Below, piece by piece: positions 10,464 through 21,790 of a stretch of DNA of 64,000 nucleotides. The position numbers and the translations under genes were made by a program. The DNA is from Simmondsia chinensis (Eukaryota; Streptophyta; Magnoliopsida; Caryophyllales; Simmondsiaceae). The stretch's first letter is position 1. Each line of letters starts with the position of its first letter. The notes below the pieces were generated by a model. It was given only the letters and a program-made list of their open reading frames with translations. It did no database searches and was not told where the DNA came from. Location of the stretch: NCBI GenBank assembly GCA_018398585.1, contig JAGTTD010000018.1, positions 10,857,501 through 10,921,500 of the forward strand, given 5' to 3'.

Positions 10464-11640
10464 CTATTGTAATTTTTTGCTCAAGTACTTGAGGCTTTGG
10501 TGGTCAGTTTTGAAGATAAAGTGAGGGTCTTCAAGGTAGTGTCTCCATTTCTGAACTATCATCAAGATCGCGAGATATTCCTTCTTATAAATGGACAAAC
10601 TTAAATTCCTTGGACTAAGAGCTTGGCTAATATAAGCAACAAGCCTAGTACCTTTAGAGAGAATTGCTCCCACCCCCTTGCTACTAGCATCCGTTTCCAT
10701 TATGAATAGCACCTTGAAATCTGGCATTACTAACATAGAAGCTGAACACATAGCCAACTTCAAGTGCTCAAATGCCTCTTGAACTGCTTCTGACTATCAT
10801 ACCATATCTAGATGCAAACTTTCAGTAATAACCAGTCAATCCCAAAAACCCCTTTCGGTTTTTTGAGCGAAGTAGGTGTTTGCCAATCCTTCATTGCTCG
10901 AACCTTTGATGGATTAGTAGCTTCTCTCTCACAAGATATAAGATGGCCAATTCAACTTGAGAATGAGCAAAAGAACACTTGGAGAGTTTAGCATACAGCT
11001 TGTGCTGTCGTATAGTCTCAAACACTTGACACGGATGTATAACATGAGCATCCAAGGTAGGACTGTACACCAAAATGTTATCAAAGAATACAAGAAACAC
11101 TTTCCTCAAGAAAGGCTTGAATACTGCATTCATTAGAGCCTGGAATGTGGCTGGTGTTTTGGATAACCTAAAGGGCATAACCACAAATTCGTAATGACCA
11201 TGGAGTGTTCTAAATGCAGTCTTGTGTATGTCCTGCTCCAACTCTCAAATCTGATAGTAACCCTGTCTCAAATCCAATGTACAGAAGTAATAAGAACCAT
11301 GAAGCTCATCTAATAGATCATCAATAATGGGAATTGGGAATTTGTCCTTGATTGTGAGGGAATTTAGTTGCCTGTAGTCAATACACATCCGGGAAGTCCC
11401 ATTCTTCTTCTTAACCAATATCATAGGCAAGGCAAAGGGATTGCGGCTATGTCTATTGAAGTTTGTTTTCAAGAGCTCTTCCACTTGCCTCTTAATTTCA
11501 CTTTTCCGAGAGTGAGGGTACTTGTAAGGTCTGAGATTTAGTGGATTTGAGTCAGATTTTAGAGGAATAGCATGGTCTAACAATCTCTGAAGAGGATGGG
11601 AAGTTGGCTGCTCCAAAAGTTCTGTATAATCTTGAAGAGC
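10464..11640 (-). pseudogene. Chromovirus reverse transcriptase and RNase H
   Basis: The RT N-terminal half at 11245-11616 has SRMCIDYRQLNSLTIKDKFP and LDLRQGYYQI. The second half at 10891-11241 has TAFRTLHGHYEFVVMPF and the catalytic box altered to FFDN in place of Y/F-x-D-D. RNase H at 10464-10763 has METDASSKGVGAIL and FKTDHQSLKYL, so two acidic residues remain. Frames change near 11243 and 10800. The loss of the second catalytic aspartate alone would kill RT. Confidence 0.88.
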
Positions 11641-11757
11641 TTGTCAATTGAGGGATTCAAGTTCACCTGAGCATCAACAGACTTTCATCAATATAGAATA
11701 GGTGGCCAATCCACTGATAAGCCCCTTTCTTGATCACTCCTTCAAATCATTTGCCCT

Positions 11758-12224
11758 TCATCGTCTGCAACTGCCCTTGCTCCATGATCCCTTGCAGCTT
11801 GATACCCTAGCCATTTCTTTCGAAAGAACTAATAATTGAGCAAAGTCAAACATGATGGGGCTGATTGTTTTCATCCAATCCACCTCCAAAACCATGTCAC
11901 AACCACCCAATGTCAAAACTCTAAAGTCGTACTCAAAGCTGTGGCCTGCAACTGCCAAAAAGAGTGCTTGCACTTGGTCTATGACAATATAGAATTTCCA
12001 TCAGCAACTGTCATCGCCAAAGGACGTTTCTTGATCATTTCATGTCCCACTAATCTCACAATCTTTGGATCCACAAAACTATGCATGCTACCACTGTCAA
12101 TTAAGATTAAAAGAGGCTTGTCACTAACTTCTCCCTTGATCTTGATCATGCTGTGAGAGCCACTCCCAGTCAAGGCCTTAATAAAAATGTCCATCTCATC
12201 ATCATCATCAGACTCTACAATCAA
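11758..12224 (-). pseudogene. Chromovirus aspartic protease
   Basis: The ORF at 11979-12224 holds PLLILIDSGSMHSFVDPKIV with the D-S-G-S active site. A frame change leads to 11758-11973, which contains LGGCDMVLEVDWMKTISPI, the conserved C-terminal protease segment of chromoviruses. It would mature gag-pol in particles. Confidence 0.85.
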
Positions 12225-12290
12225 ATTCCTTTCTTGGAAAATAGGATCTACTTCACCTTCCTGATCCTTTAAATCTTCTTCAGTATCAGC

Positions 12291-13264
12291 TCAAGAGACT
12301 GCCATGAAAAATTTAGGATTGCACTTGTGACCAAAGAAATATATTTGGCTGCACTTAAAGCACAGCATCTGAGCCTTTTTCTCCCCTAAACTCAGTGGCT
12401 TATTGTTTACTGAAGTAGTTGTTCGTAAAGGAGCAACGACCTGTCCAATCTTGCTGCGCTGCCCATCTGATGCAGCCAAAATAGCATTCTCAAATAGCCT
12501 CGCCTTGGAGTAAGCCTGAGACAATGTAGAAGGATCCCATGCTTTAACAAAATTCTTGAGTTTAGATTTGAGGACGCTGATAAAGCTTGAAACATAATAA
12601 GCTTCACTGGCTCCTTGATTCACAACCAACATTCTAGCTCTCAAGTTCTTAAATCATGTCATATACACTGTAAATAATGTTGTTGTGACACATTATTAAA
12701 ATCGTCCACCACATCACCAAGATCTTCATCTTCATATCTCTCACATAACTCATCCATGAACTCAAGCTAAGTGATGGAAGGATTGCTCAATATCAAGCAA
12801 TGGAACCACACCTCCTGATCTCCTCTTAAGTACACCGCAGCAAGCTCCACTTTCTCAGAATTAGTCACATGATAAAAATAAAAGTACCTATCACACCTTC
12901 GAATCCATGATTAAGGTTGCATTCCATCAAACAGCTCAGTTTCCACTTTAGGCTGTCGAAATCCTGAATGCCTGACCACAGCTGCCCCCTCAATACTCCC
13001 CTCTAATACTCTTGGATGTAAAGGACCAGAAGGACTCGCGTGCTTACTTCAAGAAGATCGTATTCCAGCTCCCGGTGGCCTAGCTTGGCGATTAATCTGT
13101 TCCTGCAATCCTTCGAATTGCTGCTACACCTGATGCAGCAATTGAGGGATGTCACCAACTTTTTGATTCACATTTCTAACTACTAACACTAATTCTTGAA
13201 TCTATTGCTACAATTCAACAAGCTTTGCAGTCTGATTTGCATCCGCAGTTGCAGCACCAGCCAT
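12291..13264 (-). pseudogene. Chromovirus gag
   Basis: A start at 13264 (MAGAATADANQTAK) opens a frame with many stops. The capsid part lies around 12650-12960 and the nucleocapsid zinc knuckle is at about 12325-12370 (CFKCSQIYFFGHKC, a C-x2-C-x7-H-x1-C variant of the usual CCHC spacing). 12291-12644 is the only longer open piece. Confidence 0.8.
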
Positions 13265-13346
13265 ATGTGCTTGTTTCTTGCCACTGGCCAGTTTGATTGA
13301 GTATAAAGCAATGTCATCAAGCAATGGTATAGGATCTTATATCAGT

Positions 13347-13747
13347 TTTTATGATTCAATATCAATCATGAATCATAACCTAGGATAGATGAAGAATTAG
13401 AGTTGATAAGCAGAGAGAGAAGATGAGAAATATATAGAATTAGGGTTCGAGAGAAGAAGTTAGGAACAATATCATTCAATGATCTTCTTACATGAAAGAT
13501 CTAATTCTTTATGCTAATTAAAGCTAAGCCAAGATACAAAGCATTTGGACAACTAAACCAACCGATTTAACTAGCTGCTGTCGCCAAAACCACTAAAACA
13601 ACTCACAACATCAACTACTGCAAACCACCCTTCCCATCAAGAATCAATTCAAACCTTGTAAAAGAAATACATCCTTATTCAGCATTATTCAAAAAATACA
13701 ACCCAAAAAGCAAACTAAACTGATCAAAACCAGCCTTTATCATAACA
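13347..13747 (-). repeat. 5' LTR of the chromovirus
   Basis: It matches 8427-8846 and ends CATAACA on the plus strand. The primer site next to it (plus 13330-13345) is a decayed initiator-Met form, minus strand TGATATAAGATCC against TGGTATCAGAGCC. Confidence 0.82.
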
Positions 13748-14612
13748 AATTACGTCCTGGTAATCCATGATGGGCTAAAGACAATGAAGTATTATTTTAA
13801 GCCACCCACTGTGGTCGTCGAAAGGCTTGTTTGCCTTATTTTTTTTTGTACTCAAGTGTGATGTGATTGCCATAAAATGTAAATAAAACAAATGTGCAAA
13901 AGGGATTCACCGCGACTAGAAATTGAGCCTAAATTCGAACTGCGCGTCTTCGACCTCTCAACCATTCACCATTTTAGGAGAAAAGGTTGTGATATATTGG
14001 TGTATTTGACTTCGGTTATACTGTAAGTTCCGCTTATACTTCTATTAAGAAGACTTGGTTAAATATTTTTGTGATTTTTTTTTATGTATACTAATAGGAA
14101 AATAAAGGGATATGCACTTAACTCAAGTAGCAGTTACAGCGATAGAGCATGGGCCACAAACACCTTTCCTCATACACTTAAAACTTAGGAACTGGGGTGG
14201 AGACAAACCCAAGAGCTCAGCAGTCTACATACAAACCTGAGTCTATCTAGTTTTCAAGCCTGGCACATTGACATATAATAACGCTAATGAGTTTATTTCT
14301 GGCAAGATTGAGGTGGAGCAAGCCGTATTCAGGTCACTGGACTAGGACCAACGCAATCAAGGTCAAGTCTTGGCCGTCAAAGCCCTAATCAATGGCGTGA
14401 TCCTAAGTTCACCAGACTTACCAAGCACTGATAGTAGTCTTAAGACCAACGCAATCAAGGTCAGGCTTTGGCCGTTAAAGCCTTAAACTAGAGCCTCAAT
14501 TCTTAACTCATCGAAATATAAAGCTAAAGACATTGAAGTCTTGTTTGAAGCCCGAAAGACTGTAATACCAAAGAAGCAATTACAGCAAGTTCTATGCTAA
14601 GTTAAGCTAAGT

Positions 14613-15666
14613 ATATAATTTAATCAATTAGATACCCTTCTGCTAGAATTTGGTAGATTTTCGCTATAGAGTGCTAAAGTGGAACATAATTTCAACAATA
14701 TATTGTTATTCCCATTAAAATTTGATGTGTTTTTTTTCCAAAAAATGTGTGGACATGGCAAGAGTACTCGTTGCCTCTACCATATTAGATAGGGAACAGG
14801 CTTGACCTCCTCAAAAGCTCAACGTGTTAGAGCTTGCATCACTTCGAGATCACTTCCTTCAATAGTTCTTCCTTTGCAGGAGGGCCTTCCATTGCCCCTC
14901 TTTAGGTTAGGTAATGTTTGCTGTGAGGATTGATGAGCAGAGCGTAGGCCATATTGCACAACATATGGACAATCACTTTATTGGTAGGTGGCCCTGAGGT
15001 TTCAAAAACCCATTCTCGACTCTTATACCTCCCTCTCCTCAGTCAGTTATCCAGTCAACAATAACCTCCATCTAGCCAACTCGAGTCAACTTGAACCCTC
15101 CACCTCCCTTGCCATGGCTAGAGGGCGAGAGGGCCAAATCGGCTGGATCTCAAGAACAAAAGCATCCTCAAGCAAATCAAGCTCCAGACGTTGTTCGTGA
15201 CATTGAGTCAGTGTCGTTGGGGCCTGAGTGGCTGCTGGGTTTTGAGCCCCATGCTTTAGAAAGACACCCTCTTCATGGTGAGAGCTCCTTAAGAGTTACT
15301 CCAGTGTCATTTATGGAGGAATCTAGTAAGGCAGGGGAAAGAAGAAGAAAAGTGGTGGCAGGTCATTGGAATCCTAATTTTGTTTCGTCTAAAAAGAGCT
15401 ATGGAGCACCGAAGAAAAGTGGTGGCAAGCTAAGTGAGACTTGAAAGAATTTCTTAAAGATATGTCACCCGGAAGTAGTGTAACGAGGCTAGTTGGGCCT
15501 TCGAGTAATCAAATAAGAAGGATACATGGGTGAACGAGAAGAAACCTAGGTTGAGATTTGATGGTGATGAATCTATTACGATCGAACATTTTGCAATGAT
15601 TAATTAGGGATTTAATTGACCTGATTTCCTGCCATCTTCATTCCCGATTCTAATGTAGTGGTCTCA

Positions 15667-15697
<31 letters not shown>

Positions 15698-16153
15698 GCG
15701 GCACTTCCTATTTTATCTTCAGTTGTAGTATAGTCTTTTAGCGCCTAATGGCTTCATATGTAATCCTTTTGCAATACTATTTTCCTAGACTGGGATTTTA
15801 CTTTGGATTTTTCTATCACCATTTTTATGGGTTACCCTAGGCCGGTTTTGTCTGATTGGCCTGTATTGTATTGTGACTATGTCATTAATTATTGGGAAAA
15901 AACTTGATTGATAATGGTCAAACCTCGAGATGGAGCAGTGTAGATGTTGGTCTGCTAGCTTTGACGATTTTGTATCCTCGTTTGTGAAGTGGTCTTTCCA
16001 CCCTTGTAATATATCAACTCCATTTGATTTAATAGAAGATATTTTCCTTACGCAAAAATTTTTCTTCAAAAAGTATTTACATTAAAAAAAAAATTTTAAT
16101 TTTTTATCTTCTTAGCTAACAAAAATTATTTATTCTATAAATTTATATGATAT
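14613..16153. other. Unassigned stretch with a possible coding relic
   Basis: No terminal repeats or known proteins were recognised. On the plus strand 14988-15200 and 15091-15444 are overlapping open frames; the first starts at a Met before LRFQKPILDSYTSLSS and has MARGREGQIG, the second has SAGSQEQKHPQANQAPDVV and GPEWLLGFEPHALERHPLHG. They look like one gene split by a +1 change near 15130. 15440-15660 keeps a broken frame. An A-rich tract at 16084-16092 could be the tail of a retroposed copy. An L1-type LINE ORF1 or a processed gene copy are options I cannot separate. Confidence 0.35.
15669..15697. repeat. Poly-C run of 29
   Basis: Twenty-nine C in a row, the longest of three long C runs in the window. 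It lies in the unassigned stretch. Confidence 0.95.
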
Positions 16154-16165
16154 TTAGGCTTGGCT

Positions 16166-16343
16166 CTCTCCTGCTGCCAGGTCACATGCTCATTACGGCG
16201 AACCTACTTCTCAGGTTGGGGGTCCTTGGAAATAGCATCTCTTCAGGGTAGCCCCCTGAAGGGGGAAGGCTGCGTACATCTACCCCCCGCCTCGAAACCT
16301 GCTTAGGCGGGAGCCCTTGGAGGCACTGGGTTTGTTGTTGTTG
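16166..16343 (+). mobile_element. Short 5'-truncated RTE-type insertion with 12-bp duplication
   Basis: The 178-bp unit is flanked by TTAGGCTTGGCT at 16154-16165 and 16344-16355, a perfect 12-bp target duplication. Its 3' half (GGCTGCGTACATC, GCGGGAGCCCTTG, then TTG repeats) matches the 3' end of the RTE LINE at about 39580-39698. It is either a 5'-truncated LINE or a short element sharing the LINE tail. Confidence 0.85.
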
Positions 16344-16355
16344 TTAGGCTTGGCT

Positions 16356-16481
16356 AAATTAAAGTTAAAGTGTGACATATGACGTGAGATTACGATTGAA
16401 AATATTTTTCCATGTGTTAAAGTAAATGTTCTCCCCCTTTATTTCCCCTTAATGGCAAAAAATATTCTCCATATTTGTGGT
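16356..16481. other. Short flank with no recognised feature
   Basis: AT-rich sequence between the short LINE insertion and the hAT-like terminus. The last 8 bp, TTTGTGGT (16474-16481), resemble TTTGCAGT at 40306-40313. Confidence 0.5.
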
Positions 16482-16690
16482 TAGGGGTGTATACAGTCCG
16501 ATTTGGTGGATTATGGCTACCAATTCGGACCAAACCTTAAAAATATGGGTCGACAATTTGACTAGCCAAAACCAAATCGTTTTGTCTCACAAATCAAATC
16601 GGACCAAACAGTAATTATGGTCCATTCCGGTCCGGTTTACAGTTTCTATTACAATAATAGAAAATTTGTTAAAAATGTTAATATGAACCT

Positions 16691-17260
16691 GACAACTAAC
16701 GTTTCTCTCTGACACACGTTTCTCTCTCTCTATTTCTGACACACGTTTCTCTCTCTCTCTTGCTAGGACTTCAAATGGTCCCTTGAGGACCTACCACCAC
16801 CAGCAGCCCCACCCAAACGTAGGCCACCTCGCCGACGAAGCCATTCCATTGGCAGCGCCACCAAGACGGCAACACCACACCGCCGGCCCTGCTCCACCAA
16901 GCACCACCACACCACCATCTCGCCTCCACAACACTATACTACCAAGTTCCATTTCCCCTCCCTCTCATCACCCTGATGAACACACTCCAACCCATGCCAT
17001 CACCACCCTGAACCCAAACACTACACCACCAAACCCACCACCCACCGGCTCTGCGCTGCCAAGACCTACCTCCTCCACACCACCTAAGCACCAAACCCAC
17101 ACACACCCACACCACGACCACCCTGAACCCAAACACTACACCATCAAACCCAAACCCACACCCAAACCACCACCACTGCACCGCAGACCAACACCACGAA
17201 CCCAACCCCCCCCCCCCCCCCCCTACCACCACCACCACCTCCACCTCTGACCACCGCCAC
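16691..17260 (+). other. 5' part of the LINE, Pro/Thr-rich frame
   Basis: Starts with three copies of a short GACACACGTTTCTCTCTC-like repeat (16691-16762). Then a 155-codon frame at 16783-17250 is made of Pro, Thr, His and Ser with CCACCA repeats. This low-complexity frame has no recognisable domain and I do not call it a gene. It could be the 5' UTR or N-terminal region of the LINE. A run of 18 C lies at 17206-17223. Confidence 0.4.
17206..17223. repeat. Poly-C run of 18
   Basis: Eighteen C in a row within CCACCA-rich sequence, close to the left LTR at 17261. Confidence 0.95.
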
Positions 17261-17683
17261 TGTTATGGCTCAAGAAGAATCTTGATCTTAACATAGAGAT
17301 AATAAAATATGAGATAAAAATGAAGTGAATAGAGATGAGAAATATAGCGAAAGATTAAGATGAGAGAGAGAAATCAATTCATATCATTCAATAATCTTTC
17401 TTACCTGATGAATTACTCTATTTACACTACTTCCTATGGCTAGAGAATACATTGCATTTGGACTTCATATCTAACTGGCATTCCCACTCTTAGCTGCTAC
17501 TATTGCTTTATTTAACTAACAATTGACTCACTTTGACTAATCTTGACTTGTACAAGTACTAAAAAGGATTTATTAGGCTAATTCCCCCCAATTGAAGTAC
17601 TAATTAACTAATACTAAGGACCTAAACCACTTTATTACAACCAATGACTTGCTAGAACTTAACTCCAAATCCCAGGTCATGGC
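17261..17683 (-). repeat. 3' LTR of the LARD-like element
   Basis: Plus strand starts TGTTATGGCTCAAG and ends GGTCATGGCC, where the partner ends GGTCATGACA. The two LTRs are very alike over their length. Confidence 0.85.
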
Positions 17684-17721
17684 CGTACTCCCCCCTTTAG
17701 AGACTCTTGCCCACAAGAATC

Positions 17722-18372
17722 TTAGTAGGGAGTTGTGACTTGAAGAACTTTTATTGACGTAGACTTTGCAGAATTTGCAGCTGAAAGACAGCTCATGGAT
17801 ATAGTATGTACAATTGTGATATGAACACATTGGATCTGAATCTGAATTACAGCTTGAAAACCTGCTATTTCATGTTGGAGTCCTGCTGTTATTGCTATCG
17901 TAGCTCTTGTTGCTGCATTATGAGGGAATAACCTGCAAATATCCTCCCAATTGCAAGGTTTCATAAATAAATCTTTAGCTTGCTTCATGCCAACATGAAG
18001 GACCACAATCATGACATGAATACTAATCTTCATCTTCCGCTTAAAAGCTTCCCAACTTGCTACACCAATGCCTGAATTGCTAACAGATTGATCAACCTCA
18101 TAGGCTTTCAAAACCGTTTCAATCCCAGCAGCTTAAGCTCTCATTTGTTGTTCTATGATGACCTCTTGTAGTTCTCTGATTACAGCCAATTTCTTTCGCC
18201 AACAACTTCTTGTTGCAACTAGTACAGCCAATATCAAAATCTCACATTTATTGTGTACTGATGACCATGACAGCAGTAGCTGTGGCCCAAGAATTACAGC
18301 CCCTAACATGAACTTCAATCGTCTAACCATACAAAATCCAAATGCTATGCTGCTGTTAATCTTGCAAAACAA
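17722..18372 (-). other. Unrecognised frames in the LARD-like element (3' part)
   Basis: Minus-strand frames 18133-18372 and 17722-18111. The first ends KKLAVIRELQEVIIEQQMRA. The second has SWEAFKRKMKISIHVMIVVL and FMKPCNWEDICRLFP. They probably belong to one longer frame broken by a stop near 18130 and a shift. I do not recognise the family. Confidence 0.35.
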
Positions 18373-18456
18373 ATCTATTGTCCTGCTTAGGAAGAGGCTT
18401 TAAGTTTTTCTCAAGTTCCCCGGGCTTCCAGGGACCCAGCTTGCACATTCCCTTGT

Positions 18457-19109
18457 CTAATTAGCATCTTTAGATGCTGCTTCAAATGAGTGCAATGAGC
18501 TAATCAATGAACTCACATCAGCTTCTCTAAAATCTACTAGCTGCGCCTCATGTTTGAACATCGAAGTTATGGAAATCTCAGCTCCTTTTTCCCAAACTCT
18601 TGCACATTCAACCATAACTGGACTTGGATCCTTGCCATCCTCACTACATACTTCCACTTCCTTTACTAGCCAAGACTTAAAGAGAGTGCACAAAAAACAC
18701 ATAGCAAATTTCTTCCAGTGCAACATTCCAGCTTAGATTCTTGAGCAATTGAAACTTTGGCCTGAAACTTTTGAACTTTTCTTCACCAAGTTAAGTCCTC
18801 AATTATCACAGTTAAACTTCAAGGGGATTCTTTCACAGTTTAAACCATCAAGGTAGCCCAACTAACTGCTCTCGGCCTGCAGCACACAAATTCCAGATAT
18901 TTCACAAAGTCTTTAGCTTCCTTTTGCTTGTTGTGTTCACATGGTGTTCTGCAGCTAAATTGGTTCAAGGAACCTTGTATTCTAGGCTCCTTAAGTATCC
19001 AATTTCTTCTCAAAAGAATAAACTCGGATCCCTTACCAACGAGCACAAGTATAAATGCAAAATACTCCAGCCCTAGAAACCCCTGGAACATCAAAGCAGC
19101 TTTGTACAT
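18457..19109 (-). other. Unrecognised frames in the LARD-like element (middle)
   Basis: Minus-strand frames 18840-19109 (with GKGSEFILLRRNWILKEP and AKDFVKYLEFVCCRPRA) and 18457-18726 (with KEVEVCSEDGKDPSPVMV and ECARVWEKGAEIS). Hydrophobic stretches occur at the start of the first. They are not retroviral-type proteins as far as I can tell. They may be captured host sequence or a decayed accessory gene. Confidence 0.35.
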
Positions 19110-19312
19110 CTCCAGATCAAGGTTATATCTATTCTTGATTTCCCTGCTGAGCTGTACACTTATTTCAGCTAGAATTGATCTTGATCTCTTGCTAATTTCA
19201 TCAATAGAAGCATTTTGATGATTACTAACAAGCTGATCAATTACCTCAACTTGAATATAACCTTAAACTATACTTAATTGACAATACTCAACATCATCCT
19301 CTTGCACTCGTG

Positions 19313-19699
19313 TCATAGATTCAAGGCCTTAGGTGGCCTTACATTGGCTTGTATTTGTGGAAGATGTTCTTGACTTTTGGCTTGACAAACCCAAGCATCT
19401 AACTCTTCATCCAAACTCCTTGTTAATTCAGCATAAGAAACCAACATGTTCAGCTTGGCCTCATTAAGAATTCCCAAGATTTTTCCTTGATTGTTCTTAA
19501 GTCTAATCCTTTGGACCTTCCTCTTCATACACTTCACCTTATAGCAACTCATGGACTGAATTATTTGACCCTCACTGCTCCAAAAGTGAGATTGCTCAAC
19601 CAACTTGTTTACCAATGTGTCTGTGCTGCTGAATTCATCACTGCTGGGCTCAACAACTTGCTCCCGGTTACCACTTTGCATTGAGGAAAGTAATAGCAA
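19313..19699 (-). other. Unrecognised frame in the LARD-like element (128 codons)
   Basis: The frame contains SSTDTLVNKLVEQSHFWSSE, VKCMKRKVQRIRLKNNQGK and LTRSLDEELDAWVCQ. It is acidic and Ser-rich at the start and basic in the centre. No domain recognised. It is open without a stop, which is notable in a region where most frames are short. Confidence 0.4.
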
Positions 19700-19844
19700 G
19701 TATTCCAGAGGTCTCGCTTTGGGTTGTACTATTGGAAGAACACCCAGATCATCCCACTTAGCATGCTTTGAATTCGTCTTAGTCCACTTAAGTGAGCCAA
19801 GCTTGCATCTAGCACATGAGCTTTTAAACAGCCTTGCACTTGAA

Positions 19845-20384
19845 TCATGAGTGAACTAAATAGAATTCCAGGACATAATTTACACACGAATTCAGTGCTG
19901 GATTTGGAAGGTGAGGAGCTTCCCTTGATACTTGATCAATGTCCCTACATAGCACTTCCACTTGAGGACTTGATTCCACTTGAGGAAGTTGTCTATTAAG
20001 CTGATGTTGTGAGCCATCAATCTGAAGTTGCCATCTCTGGAATAGCTGATCCACTTCTTTCAATTTCTGATCCCATCTTTCCTCTAAGGAACGTTGCATT
20101 GCTGCAAACAGCTCCTGCATTCGTAGCCCAAATTGATTTGCTTCGGTTTTAACTCCCAATTCAGCATTACGACCGACAGTAGCATTGACATCAGAATTAG
20201 TAGCAGCAACATGTTCTGCCTTTGGTAGCCCTATAGTGCAATCATCCTGATTTATTGTTGAACTTGTGACTTGTTTGCCAAATTTGGATCCTCTCTTTGC
20301 CCTCTTGATACTTTTTTGGATCCAAGAAAATGCCCTAAGCCTATCAATAGACATCAGTACTACTTTAGGCTGCTTAATCCCCAC
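19845..20384 (-). other. Unrecognised frame with predicted coiled coil (179 codons)
   Basis: The longest frame of the element. Residues about 90-130 (MQELFAAMQRSLEERWDQKL, then KEVDQLFQRWQLQIDGSQ) have a heptad-like, charged helix pattern typical of coiled coils. The N-terminal 35 residues are basic (SIKRAKRGSKFGK). Similar Gln-rich helices start many chromovirus gag proteins, so it could be a gag N-terminal relic. No capsid core or CCHC knuckle follows. Role unknown. Confidence 0.45.
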
Positions 20385-21351
20385 TTGTTGCTCTCATATA
20401 ATCTTCCACGAGCTTCCTCATTTGCTTCAAGCTATAAGAAATCTGGAGTATTGCCTTGGTAAACTAAGATTGGCCTCTCCATTGCTCTTATCTTCACGCT
20501 TGAGTAGCACTTCTTAGGATTTAAAATAATGATCAAGCAAATCTCATTGTTAAGCTGTGATGTGAACTTAACTCTCAACTTCCTTTTGCTCAAAATCTGA
20601 ATTTGCTCTAGCGATTGGATCTTTGAACCAAAATTTGATTCCTCAACTTGTCCCTTGAGTTGTGATCCTTTCGTTCCTTATGGATTCAGGATGTAATGCT
20701 CCCAATCCAGATCATTCTGCTTCCCAAACATCCACAACTAAAGTTGAACTTGTCTTTAACCAATTGACAGTTGCTTGATCAATCATAACACGATTCCAGC
20801 TCACTTGATCTTGCTTATTCTCAAAGCATCAACCTTGGCACCAACATTCCCTAGCATTTCATCACAAACAACTTGATGTACCGGCTTTTCATTAATTTGA
20901 CTCGCAGCATCACTATTCAAGCTCGAGTTTATTCCAATTCCTGCCAGGTCTGCGAGAGGCTGATTTGTTCCTCCATGTTCAATTCCATTCTCTTTCACTC
21001 AATTCGATTAAAAATCTGCGTTTTTGTGAATTTGTTTCTAAATTTGCTGCTATCTTTGTACATACTGCTATTGTGATCGCTGCAACGTAAGCTAAAATTC
21101 TAAGAGAATTGCTATTGGTGTAACTGAGCGGCTCATGCAATAAATCATACTTGATTCAATAAAAACTCAATTTAATTGATGCACATTCAACTAAATCAAT
21201 GCAATCCTCAAGCTTCAGCGAAACAGTAGCTGAATTCAGCTATAGTAACCGCAAGCTTCAATCAAGAATCCAAAAAACTGAACTCCTAATCAATTTGCTA
21301 TGCAATCAAGAAACTTGTTATAAATTTAAGCTTGATTTTGAATCAAATCAA

Positions 21352-21364
21352 GGCTCTAATACCA
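21352..21364 (-). promoter_or_regulatory. Primer-binding site of the LARD-like element
   Basis: Minus strand TGGTATTAGAGCC, two bases from the LTR. It differs by one base from the usual initiator-Met tRNA site TGGTATCAGAGCC. Confidence 0.8.
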
Positions 21365-21366
21365 AT

Positions 21367-21790
21367 TGTTATGATTCAAGAAGAATCTTGATCATAACAT
21401 AGGGATAATAGAATATGAGATGAGAAAGAAGTGAATAGAGATGAGAAATAGAGAGAAAGATTAAGATGTTAGAGAGAAATCAATTCATATCATTCAATAA
21501 TCTCTCTTACATGATGAATCACTCTATTTATACTACTTCCTATGGCAAGAGAATACATTGCATTTGGACTTCATATCTAACCAACATTCCCACTCTTAAC
21601 CGCCACTATTGACTTGTTTAACTAACATTTGACTCACCTTGACTAATCTTGACTTGTGCAAGTACTAAAGAGGATTTATAAGGCCAATTCCCCCTAATTG
21701 AAGTACTAATTAACTAATACTAAGGACTTGAACCACTTTATTACAACAAATGACTTACTAGAACTTAACTCCAAATCACGGGTCATGACA
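21367..21790 (-). repeat. 5' LTR of the LARD-like element
   Basis: Plus strand TGTTATGATTCAAG to GGTCATGACA. It contains TATTTATACTA (minus TAGTATAAATA), a likely TATA box near 21530-21540. Confidence 0.85.

Larger units (their letters stand above)
8427..13747 (-). mobile_element. Degenerate chromovirus (Ty3/Gypsy, Reina-like)
   Basis: A 5.3-kb element with short LTRs (420 and 401 bp), flanked by AATTC (8422-8426) and AATTA (13748-13752), a 5-bp duplication with one change. Order on the minus strand is LTR, gag, protease, RT, RNase H, integrase, chromodomain, LTR. The small size, short LTRs and C-terminal chromodomain fit the Reina clade. It sits in the R1 internal region. A T/G-degenerate initiator-Met-like primer site lies by the right LTR and a purine tract (TTGAGGGGAGGG, minus) by the left LTR. 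All coding parts are broken. Confidence 0.88.
7535..14612 (-). mobile_element. R1: broken copy of a non-autonomous LTR family (R)
   Basis: Sequence on both sides of the chromovirus (7535-7915, 8387-8426, 13748-14612) matches R2 at 40798-54537. The right LTR starts with TGTTTGCC at 13828 and is cut off near 14612. The internal region, longer than in R2, runs from 13827 back to 7535, where the Athila-1 LTR begins. The left LTR is not visible. A solo LTR and a chromovirus are nested in the internal region. Confidence 0.75.
17261..21790 (-). mobile_element. Non-autonomous LTR element with unknown internal frames (LARD-like)
   Basis: Two LTRs of 423 and 424 bp enclose 3.7 kb. Primer site 21352-21364 (minus TGGTATTAGAGCC, one change from the initiator-Met type) and a purine tract at about 17684-17700 (minus TAAAGGGGGGAGTAC) fix minus orientation. 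The internal region has no gag, protease, RT or integrase. It has a row of minus-strand frames of 60-180 codons. The LTRs share their start (TGTTATG.TTCAAG), the ATCATTCAAT block and the TATTTATACTA block with the chromovirus at 8427-13747, so it may use that family's enzymes. A clear 5-bp duplication was not found. Confidence 0.78.

Noticed and set aside
14988..15444. Firm call as L1 LINE ORF1 or host gene
   Set aside because: The resemblance is only in composition and a few residues; left as unassigned.
16783..17250. 155-codon Pro/Thr/His-rich frame
   Set aside because: Made of CCACCA-type repeats and ending beside a C run; low complexity keeps frames open by chance. Kept only as LINE 5' sequence.
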